Part shown: piece after piece, positions 18,628-27,899 of the stretch
Layout: every line of letters begins with the position of its first letter
How positions within the stretch are numbered: the stretch's first letter is position 1
NCBI RefSeq assembly: GCF_005047355.1
Contig: NZ_SUMC01000019.1
Location: 89,940 to 153,939, forward strand
Length of the DNA stretch: 64,000 nucleotides
Source: Actinacidiphila oryziradicis
GTDB taxonomy: Bacteria; Actinomycetota; Actinomycetes; Streptomycetales; Streptomycetaceae
Direction of reading: 5' to 3'
Translations under genes and position numbers: made by a program
The notes under the pieces: model-generated
Seen by the model: only the letters and a program-made list of their open reading frames with translations
Databases searched by the model: none
Told to the model about the DNA's origin: nothing

Positions 18628-18718
18628 GCGGTGTCCGGCGCGGGGGCGGGTCACGGGCGAATCCCGAATCCCGCGCCGGCGAATCCCGCGCGGCTCCCAG
18701 GACGTGGCCGCTGCCCCG

Positions 18719-20503
18719 CTAGCGGGCCGTCCCCGCGCCGGACAGCGCCAACGCCGTGTTGACCAGCCCGATATGACTGAACGCCTGCGGGAAGTTGCCC
18801 AGTTGGCGCCCGGCCAGCGGGTCCCACTCCTCGGCGAGCAGTCCCACGTCGTTGCGGAGCGACAGCAGCCGCTCGAACAGCTCGCGTGCCTCCCCCTTCC
18901 GGCCTGTGGAGTGCAGTGCGTCCGCCAGCCAGAAGGAGCAGGCCAGGAACGCCCCTTCGCCGCCCGGCAGCCCGTCGACGGTGCTGTCGTCCAGCGTGTA
19001 GCGGCGCACGAACCCGCCGTGGTCCAGCTCCCGCCGCACCGCGTCGACCGTGCCGACGACGCGCGGGTCGGATGGCGGCAGGAAGCCGGTCTGCGGGATC
19101 AGCAGCGTCGCCGCGTCGAGCTCCTGGGACCCGTAGAACTGGGTGAAGGTGTTGCGTTCGGTATCGAACCCCTTGTCGCACACCTCGCGGTGCACGTCTT
19201 CGCGCATCGCCCGCCAGGACGCCGGGTCGCCCTTGCGATGCGGCTGCCGCTCCAGCGTGCGTACGGCGCGGTCCGCGGCGACCCAGGCCATGACCTTCGA
19301 ATGCACGAAGTGCCGCCGGGGGCCGCGCACCTCCCACAGGCCCTCGTCGGGCTCGCGCCATTTGGACTCCAGGAAGTCCATCAGCGAGCGCTGCACATTC
19401 CACGCGTGCCGCTTCTCGGCCAGCCCGGACTCATGGCCGAGGTAGAGCGAGTCGAGGACCTCGCCGTACACATCGAGCTGTAGCTGCTGGACGGCGGCGT
19501 TCCCGACGCGGACCGGCGAGGAACCCTCGTAGCCCGCCAGCCACGGAACCTCGAACTCCGGCAGCCGCCGCTCGCCCGTGAGGCCGTACATGATCTGCAG
19601 ATCGGCGGGATCGCCCGCCACCGCGCGCAGCAGCCAGTCGCGCCATTCGCCCGCCTCCTTGAGGAAGCCGGTGGAAACCAGCACATTGAGTGTGAGGGTG
19701 GCGTCGCGCAGCCAGCAGTAGCGGTAGTCCCAGTTCCGTACGCCCTGGATCTCCTCGGGCAGCGAGGTGGTGGCGGCGGCGACAATGCCGCCGCTCGGGG
19801 CGTAGGTAAGGGCCTTGAGGGTGATGAGGGAGCGCAGCACGGCGTCCCGCCAGGGGCCTTCGTAGCGGCATTGGGAGGCCCACTTCGTCCAGTCCTCCAG
19901 GCTGTGCTTGAGGGACTTGTACGGGTCGACCCGCTGCGGCTGCTTCTCGTGCGAGGGGTGCCAGGTGAGGACGAAGGCCACCCGCTCGCCCGCGGCGACG
20001 GTGAAGTCGGCGTAGGTGCAGAAGTCCTTTCCGTACATCCGCACTTCGGGCTCGCTGCGAAGCCATACCGAGTCCGGGCCGGCGACGGCCACCCGGTGGC
20101 CGTCGGTGCGCCGCATCCACGGGACGATGCTGCCGTAGTCGAAACGCAGCCGGAGTTCGCCGCTCATGGCGACCCGGCCGGATATGCCCTCGACTATGCG
20201 GACCACATCGGGCGCCTTGTCCCGCTGCGGCATGAAATCCGTGACCTTGACGGTGCCGGAGGGGGTCTCCCAGAAGGTGTCCAGGACCAGGGTGTCACCC
20301 CGGTAGGCGCGGTTGGTGCAGTCGGCGGCGCCAACCGGGGCGAGCAGCCAGTGGCCGTTGTCCTGGTCGCCGAGGAGTGCCGAGAAGCACGCGGAGGAGT
20401 CGAAGCGCGGGAGGCAGAGCCAGTCCATGGAGCCGTTCTTGCCGACCAGCGCTGCGGTCTGGAGATCGCCGATGATCGCGTAGTCCTCGATCAGTCCTGG
20501 CAC
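18719..20503 (-). CDS. Glycoside hydrolase family 15 protein (glucoamylase/trehalase type)
   Basis: 594 residues from GTG. The N-terminal beta-sandwich domain starts LIEDYAIIGDLQTAALVGKNGSMDWLCLPRFD (in parts), followed by an (alpha/alpha)6 barrel with NWDYRYCWLRDATLTL (about 260-275), the general acid in EPDEGLWEVRG and the base in EEWDPLAGRQLGNFPQAFSH. Actinobacterial relatives include acidic trehalases, so trehalose is a plausible substrate beside alpha-glucans. No signal peptide; cytoplasmic. It is 49 bp downstream of SURF1 on the same strand. Confidence 0.9.
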   Translation of the reverse strand: MPGLIEDYAIIGDLQTAALVGKNGSMDWLCLPRFDSSACFSALLGDQDNGHWLLAPVGAADCTNRAYRGDTLVLDTFWETPSGTVKVTDFMPQRDKAPDVVRIVEGISGRVAMSGELRLRFDYGSIVPWMRRTDGHRVAVAGPDSVWLRSEPEVRMYGKDFCTYADFTVAAGERVAFVLTWHPSHEKQPQRVDPYKSLKHSLEDWTKWASQCRYEGPWRDAVLRSLITLKALTYAPSGGIVAAATTSLPEEIQGVRNWDYRYCWLRDATLTLNVLVSTGFLKEAGEWRDWLLRAVAGDPADLQIMYGLTGERRLPEFEVPWLAGYEGSSPVRVGNAAVQQLQLDVYGEVLDSLYLGHESGLAEKRHAWNVQRSLMDFLESKWREPDEGLWEVRGPRRHFVHSKVMAWVAADRAVRTLERQPHRKGDPASWRAMREDVHREVCDKGFDTERNTFTQFYGSQELDAATLLIPQTGFLPPSDPRVVGTVDAVRRELDHGGFVRRYTLDDSTVDGLPGGEGAFLACSFWLADALHSTGRKGEARELFERLLSLRNDVGLLAEEWDPLAGRQLGNFPQAFSHIGLVNTALALSGAGTAR

Positions 20504-20552
20504 GGTACCGCCCTTCTGCCGGGGAGCCGGGGTACTTGAGGAAGCCGGGGAC

Positions 20553-21371
20553 TCAAGGAGATGACGCGGTCGCCGCGGCGACCGGTTCGGCGGTCCGGCC
20601 GCCCTCCTTCTCGCCGGCTTTCTCCTGGTCCTTGCGTTCTCGTCTCACCAGGATGACCCATGCGACCGGAACCATTGCGGTGAACAGCCACCACTGGATG
20701 GCGTAGGCCATGTTCAGCGAGGCGTCGACGGGGCTCGGCCTCGGGATCAGCTCGGGCTGGTGGCCGGCCGGCCGGGGCGAGGTGGCACTGAGCTCCACAT
20801 AGCCGTCGACGAGCTTCTCGGGGACGGCTTTCGCCAGCATCGTGCTGTTGATCAGCATGATCTGGCGGGCGGGCAGTCCGGCCCGGTTCCGGATGCCGGT
20901 GATCGAGGTGGTCTCGTCCGGCCGGAGCCGCCCGGTGACCGTGATCTCGCCGTTCGGTGCCGCGGGCACCTTGGGGAACGTGGTGAGGTCGCTTCCCGCC
21001 GCGATCCAGCCCCGGTTGACCAGGACCGCCCTGCCGTCCGCCATCACCAGCGGGGTGATGACGTGGTACCCGATGGTGCTGTCGTCGGCCGCGGTGCGCT
21101 GCCGGGCGACCATCTCGTGCGCGGTGTCGTAGTGACCGCTCGCGGTTACCGTCCGGTAGGTGTACTTCTTCGGTACGGTCCCGCCGGGAGCGGTCAGCTT
21201 CTCGACCGGCACCGGGGCGGCGGTGAGATTGTCCGCGGTCAGCGTGTTGTTCGAGACCTTGGACTCATGTCGGTGCAGCTGCCAGAAGCCCAGCCTGTAC
21301 ATCGTGGGCATGACGAGCAGGCCGATGAGGGTGAGGATCACCCATTGCCGGGACAGCAGGAAGCGGTACAC
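20553..21371 (-). CDS. SURF1 family protein (cytochrome c oxidase assembly)
   Basis: 272 residues; GTG 21371 (VYRFLLSRQWVILTLIGLL). A transmembrane helix at about 9-29 and another near the C-terminus (YAIQWWLFTAMVPVAWVILV) enclose an extracytoplasmic domain with VNRGWIAAG and ITVTGRLRPDE, the SURF1 hallmark. SURF1 helps heme a insertion into the aa3 oxidase. The charged C-terminal tail (RRERKDQEKAGEKEGGR) is cytoplasmic. Confidence 0.9.
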   Translation of the reverse strand: MYRFLLSRQWVILTLIGLLVMPTMYRLGFWQLHRHESKVSNNTLTADNLTAAPVPVEKLTAPGGTVPKKYTYRTVTASGHYDTAHEMVARQRTAADDSTIGYHVITPLVMADGRAVLVNRGWIAAGSDLTTFPKVPAAPNGEITVTGRLRPDETTSITGIRNRAGLPARQIMLINSTMLAKAVPEKLVDGYVELSATSPRPAGHQPELIPRPSPVDASLNMAYAIQWWLFTAMVPVAWVILVRRERKDQEKAGEKEGGRTAEPVAAATASSP

Positions 21372-21421
21372 GACATCGACGGTACAACTCGGGCGGCGGC
21401 CGTCTGCAGGAGGGGCGCGCC

Positions 21422-21673
21422 CTACGTCGCCGGGACTGATCCGATACGGTCGACGATCCCGTGCACGCCCTCCGCCTTGGCGCAGTGGGCGCCGCAGAAG
21501 AACCGGCCGTCGGCCTCCACGCCCTTGCCGGTGATCCGCACCCGGCAGTGCTCGCAGACGGGGGCCATCCGGTGGATGGCGCAGTCGAAGCTGTCGAACG
21601 TATGGCGGACGCCCTGCGCTTCGATATGGATCGGCATCGAGTAGTCGTTTCCGCAGACTTCGCATCGTGTCAT
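21422..21673 (-). CDS. Small cysteine-rich zinc-binding protein
   Basis: 83 residues with paired metal-binding motifs: CEVCGNDY near the N-terminus, DCAIH, CEHCRVRITGKG and FFCGAHC. The arrangement suggests one or two zinc sites, resembling prokaryotic metallothionein-like or LIM-like ribbons. It lies 50 bp upstream of SURF1 on the same strand. Function unknown. Confidence 0.82.
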   Translation of the reverse strand: MTRCEVCGNDYSMPIHIEAQGVRHTFDSFDCAIHRMAPVCEHCRVRITGKGVEADGRFFCGAHCAKAEGVHGIVDRIGSVPAT

Positions 21674-21765
21674 GAGGCCCAGCGTGCGGCCGGTCGCGGC
21701 GCCCGGCAATCGCAGGCCGGGCGCGCCGCCGCCGCTCCACCCGATCAGCCGTGCGCTCCCGCTGA

Positions 21766-22746
21766 TCAGCCATGTACTCCTTGCGCCGGGGACACCGCCT
21801 TGAGCAGCTCCGCGAAGCGGTGCTCGTCCATGACCGGGGTGCCGAACTGGCGGGCCTTGGTGGCCTTGGTGCTGGGGGAGTCCGGGTCGTTGGTGACCAG
21901 CAGACTGGTGAGGCGGCTGAGGCTGGTCGCGACATGCAGTCCGGCGTCGGTGGCCCGGTCCTCCAGCAGCTCGCGGTCGATGCCGGTGTCCCCCGAAAAG
22001 GCGACCCGCATGCCCTGGACGAGGGGGCCGTCGGGGGCCAGGCGCCCCGGGTTGGGGTAGGGGCAGGCAGGGCGCTTGCGGGCGGGCCGCCAACTGGTCG
22101 GCCGGTAGGAGACACCATTGCGCTCGGCGGAACGCGTCGAGGGGCCGTCCACCCATTCGGTGAGCGGGCGGCAGGCGTGCAGCGGCAGCCGCAGCCCGGC
22201 GGCGGCCGCGAGGTGCAGGCTGGGACGGAAGGCCTCGGCCAGGACGCGGGCGTCGTCCAGGGCATGGTGGGCGCGCTGCTGGACGACACCGTAGTGCGCG
22301 GCCAGTGACTCCAGCCGGTGATTGGGCAGCGGGAGAGCGAGCTCCTTGGAGAGCACGATGGTGCACAGACGCTGCTCGACGGGTGCGGCGGTCCGCGCGC
22401 GGGCGTACTCCCGGGACAGCATCGACCAGTCGAAGACCGCGTTGTGCGCGACCAGCACCCGGCCGGCCAGCCGCTCGGCCAGCTGTCCCGCGATCTCCGG
22501 GAAGAGCGGTGCGTCGGCGAGCATTTCGCTGGTCAGTCCGTGGATCCAGACCGGCCCCGGATCGCGCTGCGGGTTCACCGGCGAGTACCAGTGGTCCTGG
22601 ACCTCCCCTTGCGCGTCCAGCCGGTAGACGGCGGCCGACACTATGCGGTCGTCGCGGCCGAGCCCGGTGGTCTCGACGTCGACAACGGCGTATCCGTCCG
22701 GGTAAGCGGCGGGCCACGGTGCTTGGGGGAGCTGGGACGCGTGCAT
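21766..22746 (-). CDS. DnaQ-like 3'-5' exonuclease with C-terminal BRCT domain
   Basis: 326 residues. The exonuclease domain (about 18-185) carries the DEDDh residues: DVETTGLG (Asp23, Glu25), HNAVFDWSML and HHALDDAR. A linker leads to a BRCT-type domain (about 245-320: MRVAFSGDTGIDRELLEDR, TSLLVTNDPDSPSTKATKAR). This combination occurs in actinobacterial epsilon-like proteins outside the replicative holoenzyme and suggests recruitment to DNA repair. Alone, divergent from the dehydrogenase gene. Confidence 0.9.
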   Translation of the reverse strand: MHASQLPQAPWPAAYPDGYAVVDVETTGLGRDDRIVSAAVYRLDAQGEVQDHWYSPVNPQRDPGPVWIHGLTSEMLADAPLFPEIAGQLAERLAGRVLVAHNAVFDWSMLSREYARARTAAPVEQRLCTIVLSKELALPLPNHRLESLAAHYGVVQQRAHHALDDARVLAEAFRPSLHLAAAAGLRLPLHACRPLTEWVDGPSTRSAERNGVSYRPTSWRPARKRPACPYPNPGRLAPDGPLVQGMRVAFSGDTGIDRELLEDRATDAGLHVATSLSRLTSLLVTNDPDSPSTKATKARQFGTPVMDEHRFAELLKAVSPAQGVHG

Positions 22747-22849
22747 GGTGGAACACAATACGGGCCGCCACCGACAGCGGTTGTACGGTGAGAGAGCCCC
22801 GTAATTACCGCAACTCGGACAAACAATCTCAGTGAGCAAGGACATCGCC

Positions 22850-23893
22850 ATGCGTGCCACCGTCATCCGCGCCCCCCATGACATCGCGGTCGAGGAAGTG
22901 GCCGATCCGGTGGTCCAAGCTCCCGGGGACGCGGTTGTGCGGGTGGTGCTCGCCTGCGTCTGCGGCAGCGATCTGTGGGCGTACCGGGGGGAGTCGCCGC
23001 GGCGGCCGGGACAGCGGATCGGCCATGAGTTCCTGGGTGTTGTCGAGGAGACCGGTCCGGGCGTGTCCCGGCTGGCGGCCGGTGACCTGGTCGTGGCGCC
23101 CTTCGTGTGGTCCGACGGGACCTGCGAATACTGCGCCGAGGGTCTGACCACCTCCTGCCCGCAGGGCGGCTTCTGGGGCTCGGTCGGCTCGGACGGCGGC
23201 CAGGGTGAGGCGGTACGGGTTCCGTACGCGGACGCGACACTGGTGCGGCTGCCGGACGGAGCCGCCTCCGACGAGCGGCTGCTGACGGCCCTCCTCACCC
23301 TCTCCGACGTGCTGGGAACCGGCCATCACGCGGCCGTTGGCGCGGGCGTGCGGCAGGGCTCCACGGTCGCCGTGGTCGGTGACGGCGCGGTCGGCCTGTG
23401 CGGGGTGCTCGCAGCCCGGCGGCTGGGCGCGGGGCGGATCATCGCACTGGGCCGGCATGAGGCACGGACCGGGATCGCCCGGAAGTTCGGGGCGACGGAT
23501 GTGGTCGCCGAGCGCGGCGAGGCCGCGGTGGAGGCGGTACGGGAGCTGACGGGCGGTCAGGGCGCGCAGTCGGTGATCGAGGCGGTCGGCACCGAGCAGT
23601 CGATGGTCACGGCTGTGCACATCACCCGCGACGGCGGGGCGATCGGCTATGTCGGCGTGCCGCACGGCAGCGCCACCGGCCTGGACCTCGAAGCGATGTT
23701 CGACCGGAACATCGCGCTGCGCGGCGGGGTCGCCCCCGTCCGTACCTACATCCCGCAGCTGCTCCCGGATGTGCTGGACGGCACGATCGACCCGTCGCCG
23801 GTCTTCGACCTCACGGTGTCCCTCGCGGGGGTCCCCGGTGGCTACGAGGCGATGGACGAGCGAACCGCCCTCAAGGTGCTGGTGAAGCCCTGA
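22850..23893 (+). CDS. Zinc-dependent alcohol dehydrogenase family protein
   Basis: 347 residues of the medium-chain dehydrogenase family. Catalytic zinc ligands CGSD (about 39) and GHEFLG (about 62); the structural-zinc lobe shows CEYCAEGLTTSC, three cysteines rather than the usual four. The Rossmann motif is VVGDGAVGLCGVLAA (about 170-184). The substrate is unknown. ATG 22850 with AAGGA nine bases upstream was preferred over a GTG at 22832. Confidence 0.9.
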   Translation: MRATVIRAPHDIAVEEVADPVVQAPGDAVVRVVLACVCGSDLWAYRGESPRRPGQRIGHEFLGVVEETGPGVSRLAAGDLVVAPFVWSDGTCEYCAEGLTTSCPQGGFWGSVGSDGGQGEAVRVPYADATLVRLPDGAASDERLLTALLTLSDVLGTGHHAAVGAGVRQGSTVAVVGDGAVGLCGVLAARRLGAGRIIALGRHEARTGIARKFGATDVVAERGEAAVEAVRELTGGQGAQSVIEAVGTEQSMVTAVHITRDGGAIGYVGVPHGSATGLDLEAMFDRNIALRGGVAPVRTYIPQLLPDVLDGTIDPSPVFDLTVSLAGVPGGYEAMDERTALKVLVKP

Positions 23894-23938
23894 GGGCGGC
23901 GCCCGGCGCGGCGGACGGACAAGGCCGCTTCGCGGTGG

Positions 23939-25465
23939 TTACTTCGTAACCGCTGCCAGCGCGTTGACGATCCCGTAGCCGTAGAAGCTGTTCACGTGCT
24001 TGTTCCCGGTGCAGGTGGAGTCCTGCACTCCGTTGCCGTCGGGGTCGTAGAGGCCCGTCGGGCAGCCGGGGTTGACCGCCTCGGCCTTGAGGATCCGCAG
24101 GACCTCGGCCGGGGTGGCGTGCGGGTGAGTGCTTTTCACCAGGGCCGCGACGGCGGCGACATGCGGGCTCGCCATGGAAGTGCCCTGGAGGTAGCCGTAG
24201 GTGTTGCCGGGCAGGGTGGAGAGGATCCGGCCGTTCCGGGAGGCGGTGTCCGGGATCTGGTACTTGTCGCCGCCGGGACCGGCGACGTCGATCACGCCGA
24301 GACCGTAGCTGGAGTAGTACGACTTGAGGTTCTGCACGCCGGTCGCGGCGACGGTGGCGATGCCCGGGAGCTGGGTCGGGATGTCAAAGCACTTGTGCGG
24401 GTCGATCGTTCGGGTGACCGCGGTGGTGTCGTCCGGACTGGAGTTGTCGACGAGCGAGGCGGAGTCGAGGTCGTCGTTGCTGTTGCCGGCCGAGGCGACG
24501 TTCAGTACGCCCTTCTTCTGGGAGTACAGCGATGCCCGGTTGACGGCGTCCACGATGGCCCGCTGGTCGGGGTCGTCCATGCAGTTGTAGAGCCACGGGT
24601 CGATGTAGTAGCTGTTGTTGGTGACCTCGACGCCGTGATCGGCGGCGAAGACGAAGGCGCAGACCACGCTCTCCGGGAAGAAGAGCTCGGTGACCGGGTC
24701 GGCCACCTTGATGGAGGCGACCTTGACGCCCGGGGCGACGCCGGCCACACCGATGCCATTGCGGGCGGCGGCGATCTCGCCCGCCACATGGGTGCCGTGG
24801 TAGGCGCCGGAGTCGGACGGGCGCCAGGCGCCGGGCGTGGTGTCGGCGACGCCGCCGACGCAGTTCGCGGACTGCGACGCGGAGAAGTTGGCGGCCAGGT
24901 CCGGGTGGGTGTCGTCGACTCCGGTGTCGATGACGGCGACGGTGACCTTGCTGCTGCCCGGGTTGATCGTGGCGGCCTTGTCGGCGCCGATGGCCGGCAG
25001 GTCCCACTGGTTGGCCTCGAGCGGCTCCTGGCCCGCTGCGGCCTTGGACGAGGCCTTGGCGACCTCGGCGGCGGTGAGCACCTCCGGCGATCCCAGCTCG
25101 GTCGTGGAGGCTGCTGAGAGGGCCGCGGTGCGGGTCGCGCCGGCTGTCTGCACGCCGCGGACCTTGCGGATCTCGGCGGCGAAACCGGGGTTCGCGGAGT
25201 GGACGACGATGACGCCTATCTTCCCGTAGGCGATGACGACCTCGCCGCCCGCCTTGACGATCGCTCCTTCGACGGACTTGACGGTGTGCGGGTCGACCCT
25301 GGTGTTGACCACGTACGACAGCAGCGGGCCGTCGGCGGCCGCGCTGTCCGCCGCGTCGGCGGCCGGGTGGGCCGAGGCAGCGTTCGGCAGGAGGGCGATC
25401 GCGCCCGCCAGGGCCATGGCGAGGGGTATCGCCAGCGCGCGGCGACGTCTTGGCAGAGGAGCCAT
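23939..25465 (-). CDS. Secreted S8 (subtilisin-like) serine protease
   Basis: 508 residues. Signal peptide RRRRALAIPLAMALAGAIAL...AASA (about 6-33), then a propeptide region and the peptidase domain with Asp in VAVIDTGVDDTHPDL, His in YHGTHVAGEIAA and Ser in QGTSMASPHVAAV. It ends GYGIVNALAAVTK. The start ATG at 25465 follows GGAG. Exported, probably self-processed. It is convergent with the dehydrogenase gene, and its promoter faces the DUF485-symporter operon. Confidence 0.93.
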   Translation of the reverse strand: MAPLPRRRRALAIPLAMALAGAIALLPNAASAHPAADAADSAAADGPLLSYVVNTRVDPHTVKSVEGAIVKAGGEVVIAYGKIGVIVVHSANPGFAAEIRKVRGVQTAGATRTAALSAASTTELGSPEVLTAAEVAKASSKAAAGQEPLEANQWDLPAIGADKAATINPGSSKVTVAVIDTGVDDTHPDLAANFSASQSANCVGGVADTTPGAWRPSDSGAYHGTHVAGEIAAARNGIGVAGVAPGVKVASIKVADPVTELFFPESVVCAFVFAADHGVEVTNNSYYIDPWLYNCMDDPDQRAIVDAVNRASLYSQKKGVLNVASAGNSNDDLDSASLVDNSSPDDTTAVTRTIDPHKCFDIPTQLPGIATVAATGVQNLKSYYSSYGLGVIDVAGPGGDKYQIPDTASRNGRILSTLPGNTYGYLQGTSMASPHVAAVAALVKSTHPHATPAEVLRILKAEAVNPGCPTGLYDPDGNGVQDSTCTGNKHVNSFYGYGIVNALAAVTK

Positions 25466-25698
25466 GGGATCTCCATTCGTCCAACGACCCGCTCCGGCGG
25501 CAGGGTTGCCTTTGGACGGGTACATGACGATGGAAACTAGCGTCGGTCCGACGGCCTGATCAATGGATACCGACGATAAGTTCGGATTTCGGTTCGTATC
25601 TGACTGCTCATCAGGCGCGGCACGCGACACACTGAGCGACGTCGTACCCCTGTCGTAGGCCGTGGTCACGCCTTTACCATGCGCAGGTCCGATCTTTG

Positions 25699-25714
25699 CG
25701 TGATGAATCTCACG
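25699..25714 (+). promoter_or_regulatory. Crp-like palindrome before the symporter operon
   Basis: CGTGATGAATCTCACG, a perfect 5-6-5 inverted repeat, fits a GTGA-N6-TCAC cAMP-receptor-type site. It lies 41 bp before the DUF485 gene. Regulation by Crp is inference. Confidence 0.5.
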
Positions 25715-25754
25715 TCCCTTGTCCGCGCCCGCACTTCTCCCCACAGGAGGCACC

Positions 25755-26138
25755 GTGGCCCCCGCACGACCGCCGACACCCTCGGACCCGCCGACCCCGG
25801 CTTCGTACGCGGAGGTACGGGCGAGCGCGGAGTTCGTCCAACTGCGCAGCTCCTACCGGAGCTTCGCGTTCCCCGTGACCGTCGCCTTCATCGCCTGGTA
25901 CCTGCTCTACGTCCTGCTATCGAGCTTCGCCGACGGTTTCATGGGCACCAAGGTCGTCGGCCACTTCAATGTCGCGTTCGTATTCGGGCTCGCGCAGTTC
26001 CTGACGACGTTCCTGATCGCCTGGCTCTACTCCCGCTACGCGAACGCCCGGCTGGACCCCGGTGCCGAAGCGCTCAAGGCCCGGCTGGAGAACGGCACCG
26101 GAAGCACCACCGGACAGAACACGGAGGCGCAGGCGTAA
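25755..26138 (+). CDS. DUF485 membrane protein
   Basis: 127 residues, GTG 25755 after AGGAGG. Two transmembrane helices (about 40-62 and 75-98) in FAFPVTVAFIAWYLLYVLL and VAFVFGLAQFLTTFLIAWLY. DUF485 (YjcH-like) proteins accompany acetate/pyruvate symporters; here the stop codon overlaps the symporter start (TAATG). Confidence 0.92.
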   Translation: MAPARPPTPSDPPTPASYAEVRASAEFVQLRSSYRSFAFPVTVAFIAWYLLYVLLSSFADGFMGTKVVGHFNVAFVFGLAQFLTTFLIAWLYSRYANARLDPGAEALKARLENGTGSTTGQNTEAQA

Positions 26139-27763
26139 TGCGGACACACACGATCCCACTGGCCGCGGCCGCCGCGAGCGAGCACCGAACGCTGATCATC
26201 ACGCTCTTCGCCGTCTTCGTCGCCGCCACCCTCGCCATCACCGTATGGGCCGGCCGCCAGACCAAGGACGCCACCGACTTCTACGCGGGCGGCCGCTCCT
26301 TCAGCGCCTTCCAGAACGGTCTTGCGATCTCCGGCGACTACATGTCCGCCGCGTCCTTCCTCGGCATCGCGGGCGCCATCGCACTCGTCGGATACGACGG
26401 GTTCCTCTACTCGATCGGCTTCCTCGTCGCCTGGCTGGTGGCACTGCTGCTGGTCGCCGAACCGCTGCGCAACTCCGGCCGGTTCACCATGGCCGACGTT
26501 CTTGCCTTCCGGCTGCGCCAGCGGCCGGTCCGTACCGCGGCGGGGATCTCCACCATCGTGGTGTCGATCTTCTATCTGCTGGCCCAGATGGTCGGTGCCG
26601 GCGCGCTCGTCTCGCTGCTGCTCGGGGTGACCGGCGAAGGGCCGAAGCGGCTTATCGTCGCGCTGGTCGGTGTCGTGATGGTCCTCTACGTCACCATCGG
26701 CGGTATGAAGGGCACGACCTGGGTCCAGATGATCAAGGCAGTGCTCCTGATCGCCGGCACCCTGCTGATCACCATCCTGGTGCTCAACAAGTTCAACTGG
26801 AACCCGTCCAGCCTGCTGGGCGCCGCCGCCGACAAGAGCGGGCAGGGGTCGAAGTTCCTCGAACCGGGCCTGAGGTACGGCGTCGACACCACCAGCAAGA
26901 TCAATTTCATCTCCCTCGGTATCGCCCTTGTCCTCGGCACCGCGGGCCTGCCGCACATCCTGGTGCGCTTCTACACCGTCCCCACCGCCAAGGCCGCCCG
27001 GAAATCGGTCAACTGGGCGATCGGCATCATCGGCGCCTTCTATCTGATGACGATCGCGCTGGGCTTCGGCGCGGCGGCCCTCGTCGGCGCGGCCAAGATC
27101 ACCGCGAGCGACAAGTCCGGCAACACCGCCGCCCCGCTGCTCGCCCAGGCCGTCGGCGGTGGTGAAGGCTCCACCTGGGGCTCGGTCCTGCTCGCGGTGA
27201 TCTCCGCGGTCGCCTTCGCGACCATCCTCGCGGTGGTCGCCGGACTGACCCTGGCCTCCTCCGCATCGTTCGCCCACGACTTGTGGGCCAACGTCATCCG
27301 CAAGGGGCGCACCACCGAGAAGAGCGAGGTGGCCGTCGCCAAGCTCGCGGCCGTGGCGATCGGCGCGGTTGCGATCGCACTCGGCATGTACGCCACCAAG
27401 CTCAACGCCGCGGCGCTGGTCGCCCTGGCCTTCGCGGTCGCCGCCTCCGCCAATCTCCCGACGATCCTCTACAGCCTGTACTGGAAGGGCTTCAAGACCC
27501 AGGGCGCCCTCTGGTCCATCTACGGTGGTCTCATCTCCTCGGTGGTGCTGGTGATCTTCTCGCCGGTGGTCTCCGGGTCACCGGAGGCGCTCTTCTCCGG
27601 GACGGACTTCCACTGGTTCCCGCTCACCAACCCCGGCATCGTCTCCATTCCGCTCGCTTTCGCGCTCGGCTGGCTCGGCACGCTGCTCTCCGGTGAGCAG
27701 CCGGACGCCGAGAAGTACAAGGAGCTGGAGGTGCGTGCCCTCACCGGGGCCGGGGCCGACTGA
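26138..27763 (+). CDS. Sodium:solute symporter, acetate/monocarboxylate type (ActP/MctP-like)
   Basis: 541 residues, about 13 hydrophobic helices. SSS-family motifs: DFYAGGRSFSAFQNGLAISGDYMSAASFLG (in parts, about 48-75), GGMKGTTWVQMIKA, GTAGLPHILVRFYTVPTAKAARKS (in parts). The latter is typical of ActP-like cation/acetate symporters. It probably takes up acetate, pyruvate or related acids. Translationally coupled with DUF485, followed by a strong hairpin terminator. Confidence 0.92.
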   Translation: MRTHTIPLAAAAASEHRTLIITLFAVFVAATLAITVWAGRQTKDATDFYAGGRSFSAFQNGLAISGDYMSAASFLGIAGAIALVGYDGFLYSIGFLVAWLVALLLVAEPLRNSGRFTMADVLAFRLRQRPVRTAAGISTIVVSIFYLLAQMVGAGALVSLLLGVTGEGPKRLIVALVGVVMVLYVTIGGMKGTTWVQMIKAVLLIAGTLLITILVLNKFNWNPSSLLGAAADKSGQGSKFLEPGLRYGVDTTSKINFISLGIALVLGTAGLPHILVRFYTVPTAKAARKSVNWAIGIIGAFYLMTIALGFGAAALVGAAKITASDKSGNTAAPLLAQAVGGGEGSTWGSVLLAVISAVAFATILAVVAGLTLASSASFAHDLWANVIRKGRTTEKSEVAVAKLAAVAIGAVAIALGMYATKLNAAALVALAFAVAASANLPTILYSLYWKGFKTQGALWSIYGGLISSVVLVIFSPVVSGSPEALFSGTDFHWFPLTNPGIVSIPLAFALGWLGTLLSGEQPDAEKYKELEVRALTGAGAD

Positions 27764-27769
27764 CCACCT

Positions 27770-27820
27770 CCGCTACGGCGGACAGGCGCGGCTCCGGTCC
27801 GTGCCCGTCCGCCGTAGCGG
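27770..27820 (+). terminator. Rho-independent-type hairpin after the symporter
   Basis: Perfect 14-bp arms CCGCTACGGCGGAC (27770-27783) and GTCCGCCGTAGCGG (27807-27820), seven bases after the stop. No U tract, as is usual in Streptomyces. Confidence 0.8.
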
Positions 27821-27899
27821 TCGGTATCTGCATTGTCAGACCGTGGCCATAGGCTGGGGACGAGTGGGCACACCCGGTGCCCAGAAGGAGGCGGAGCGC

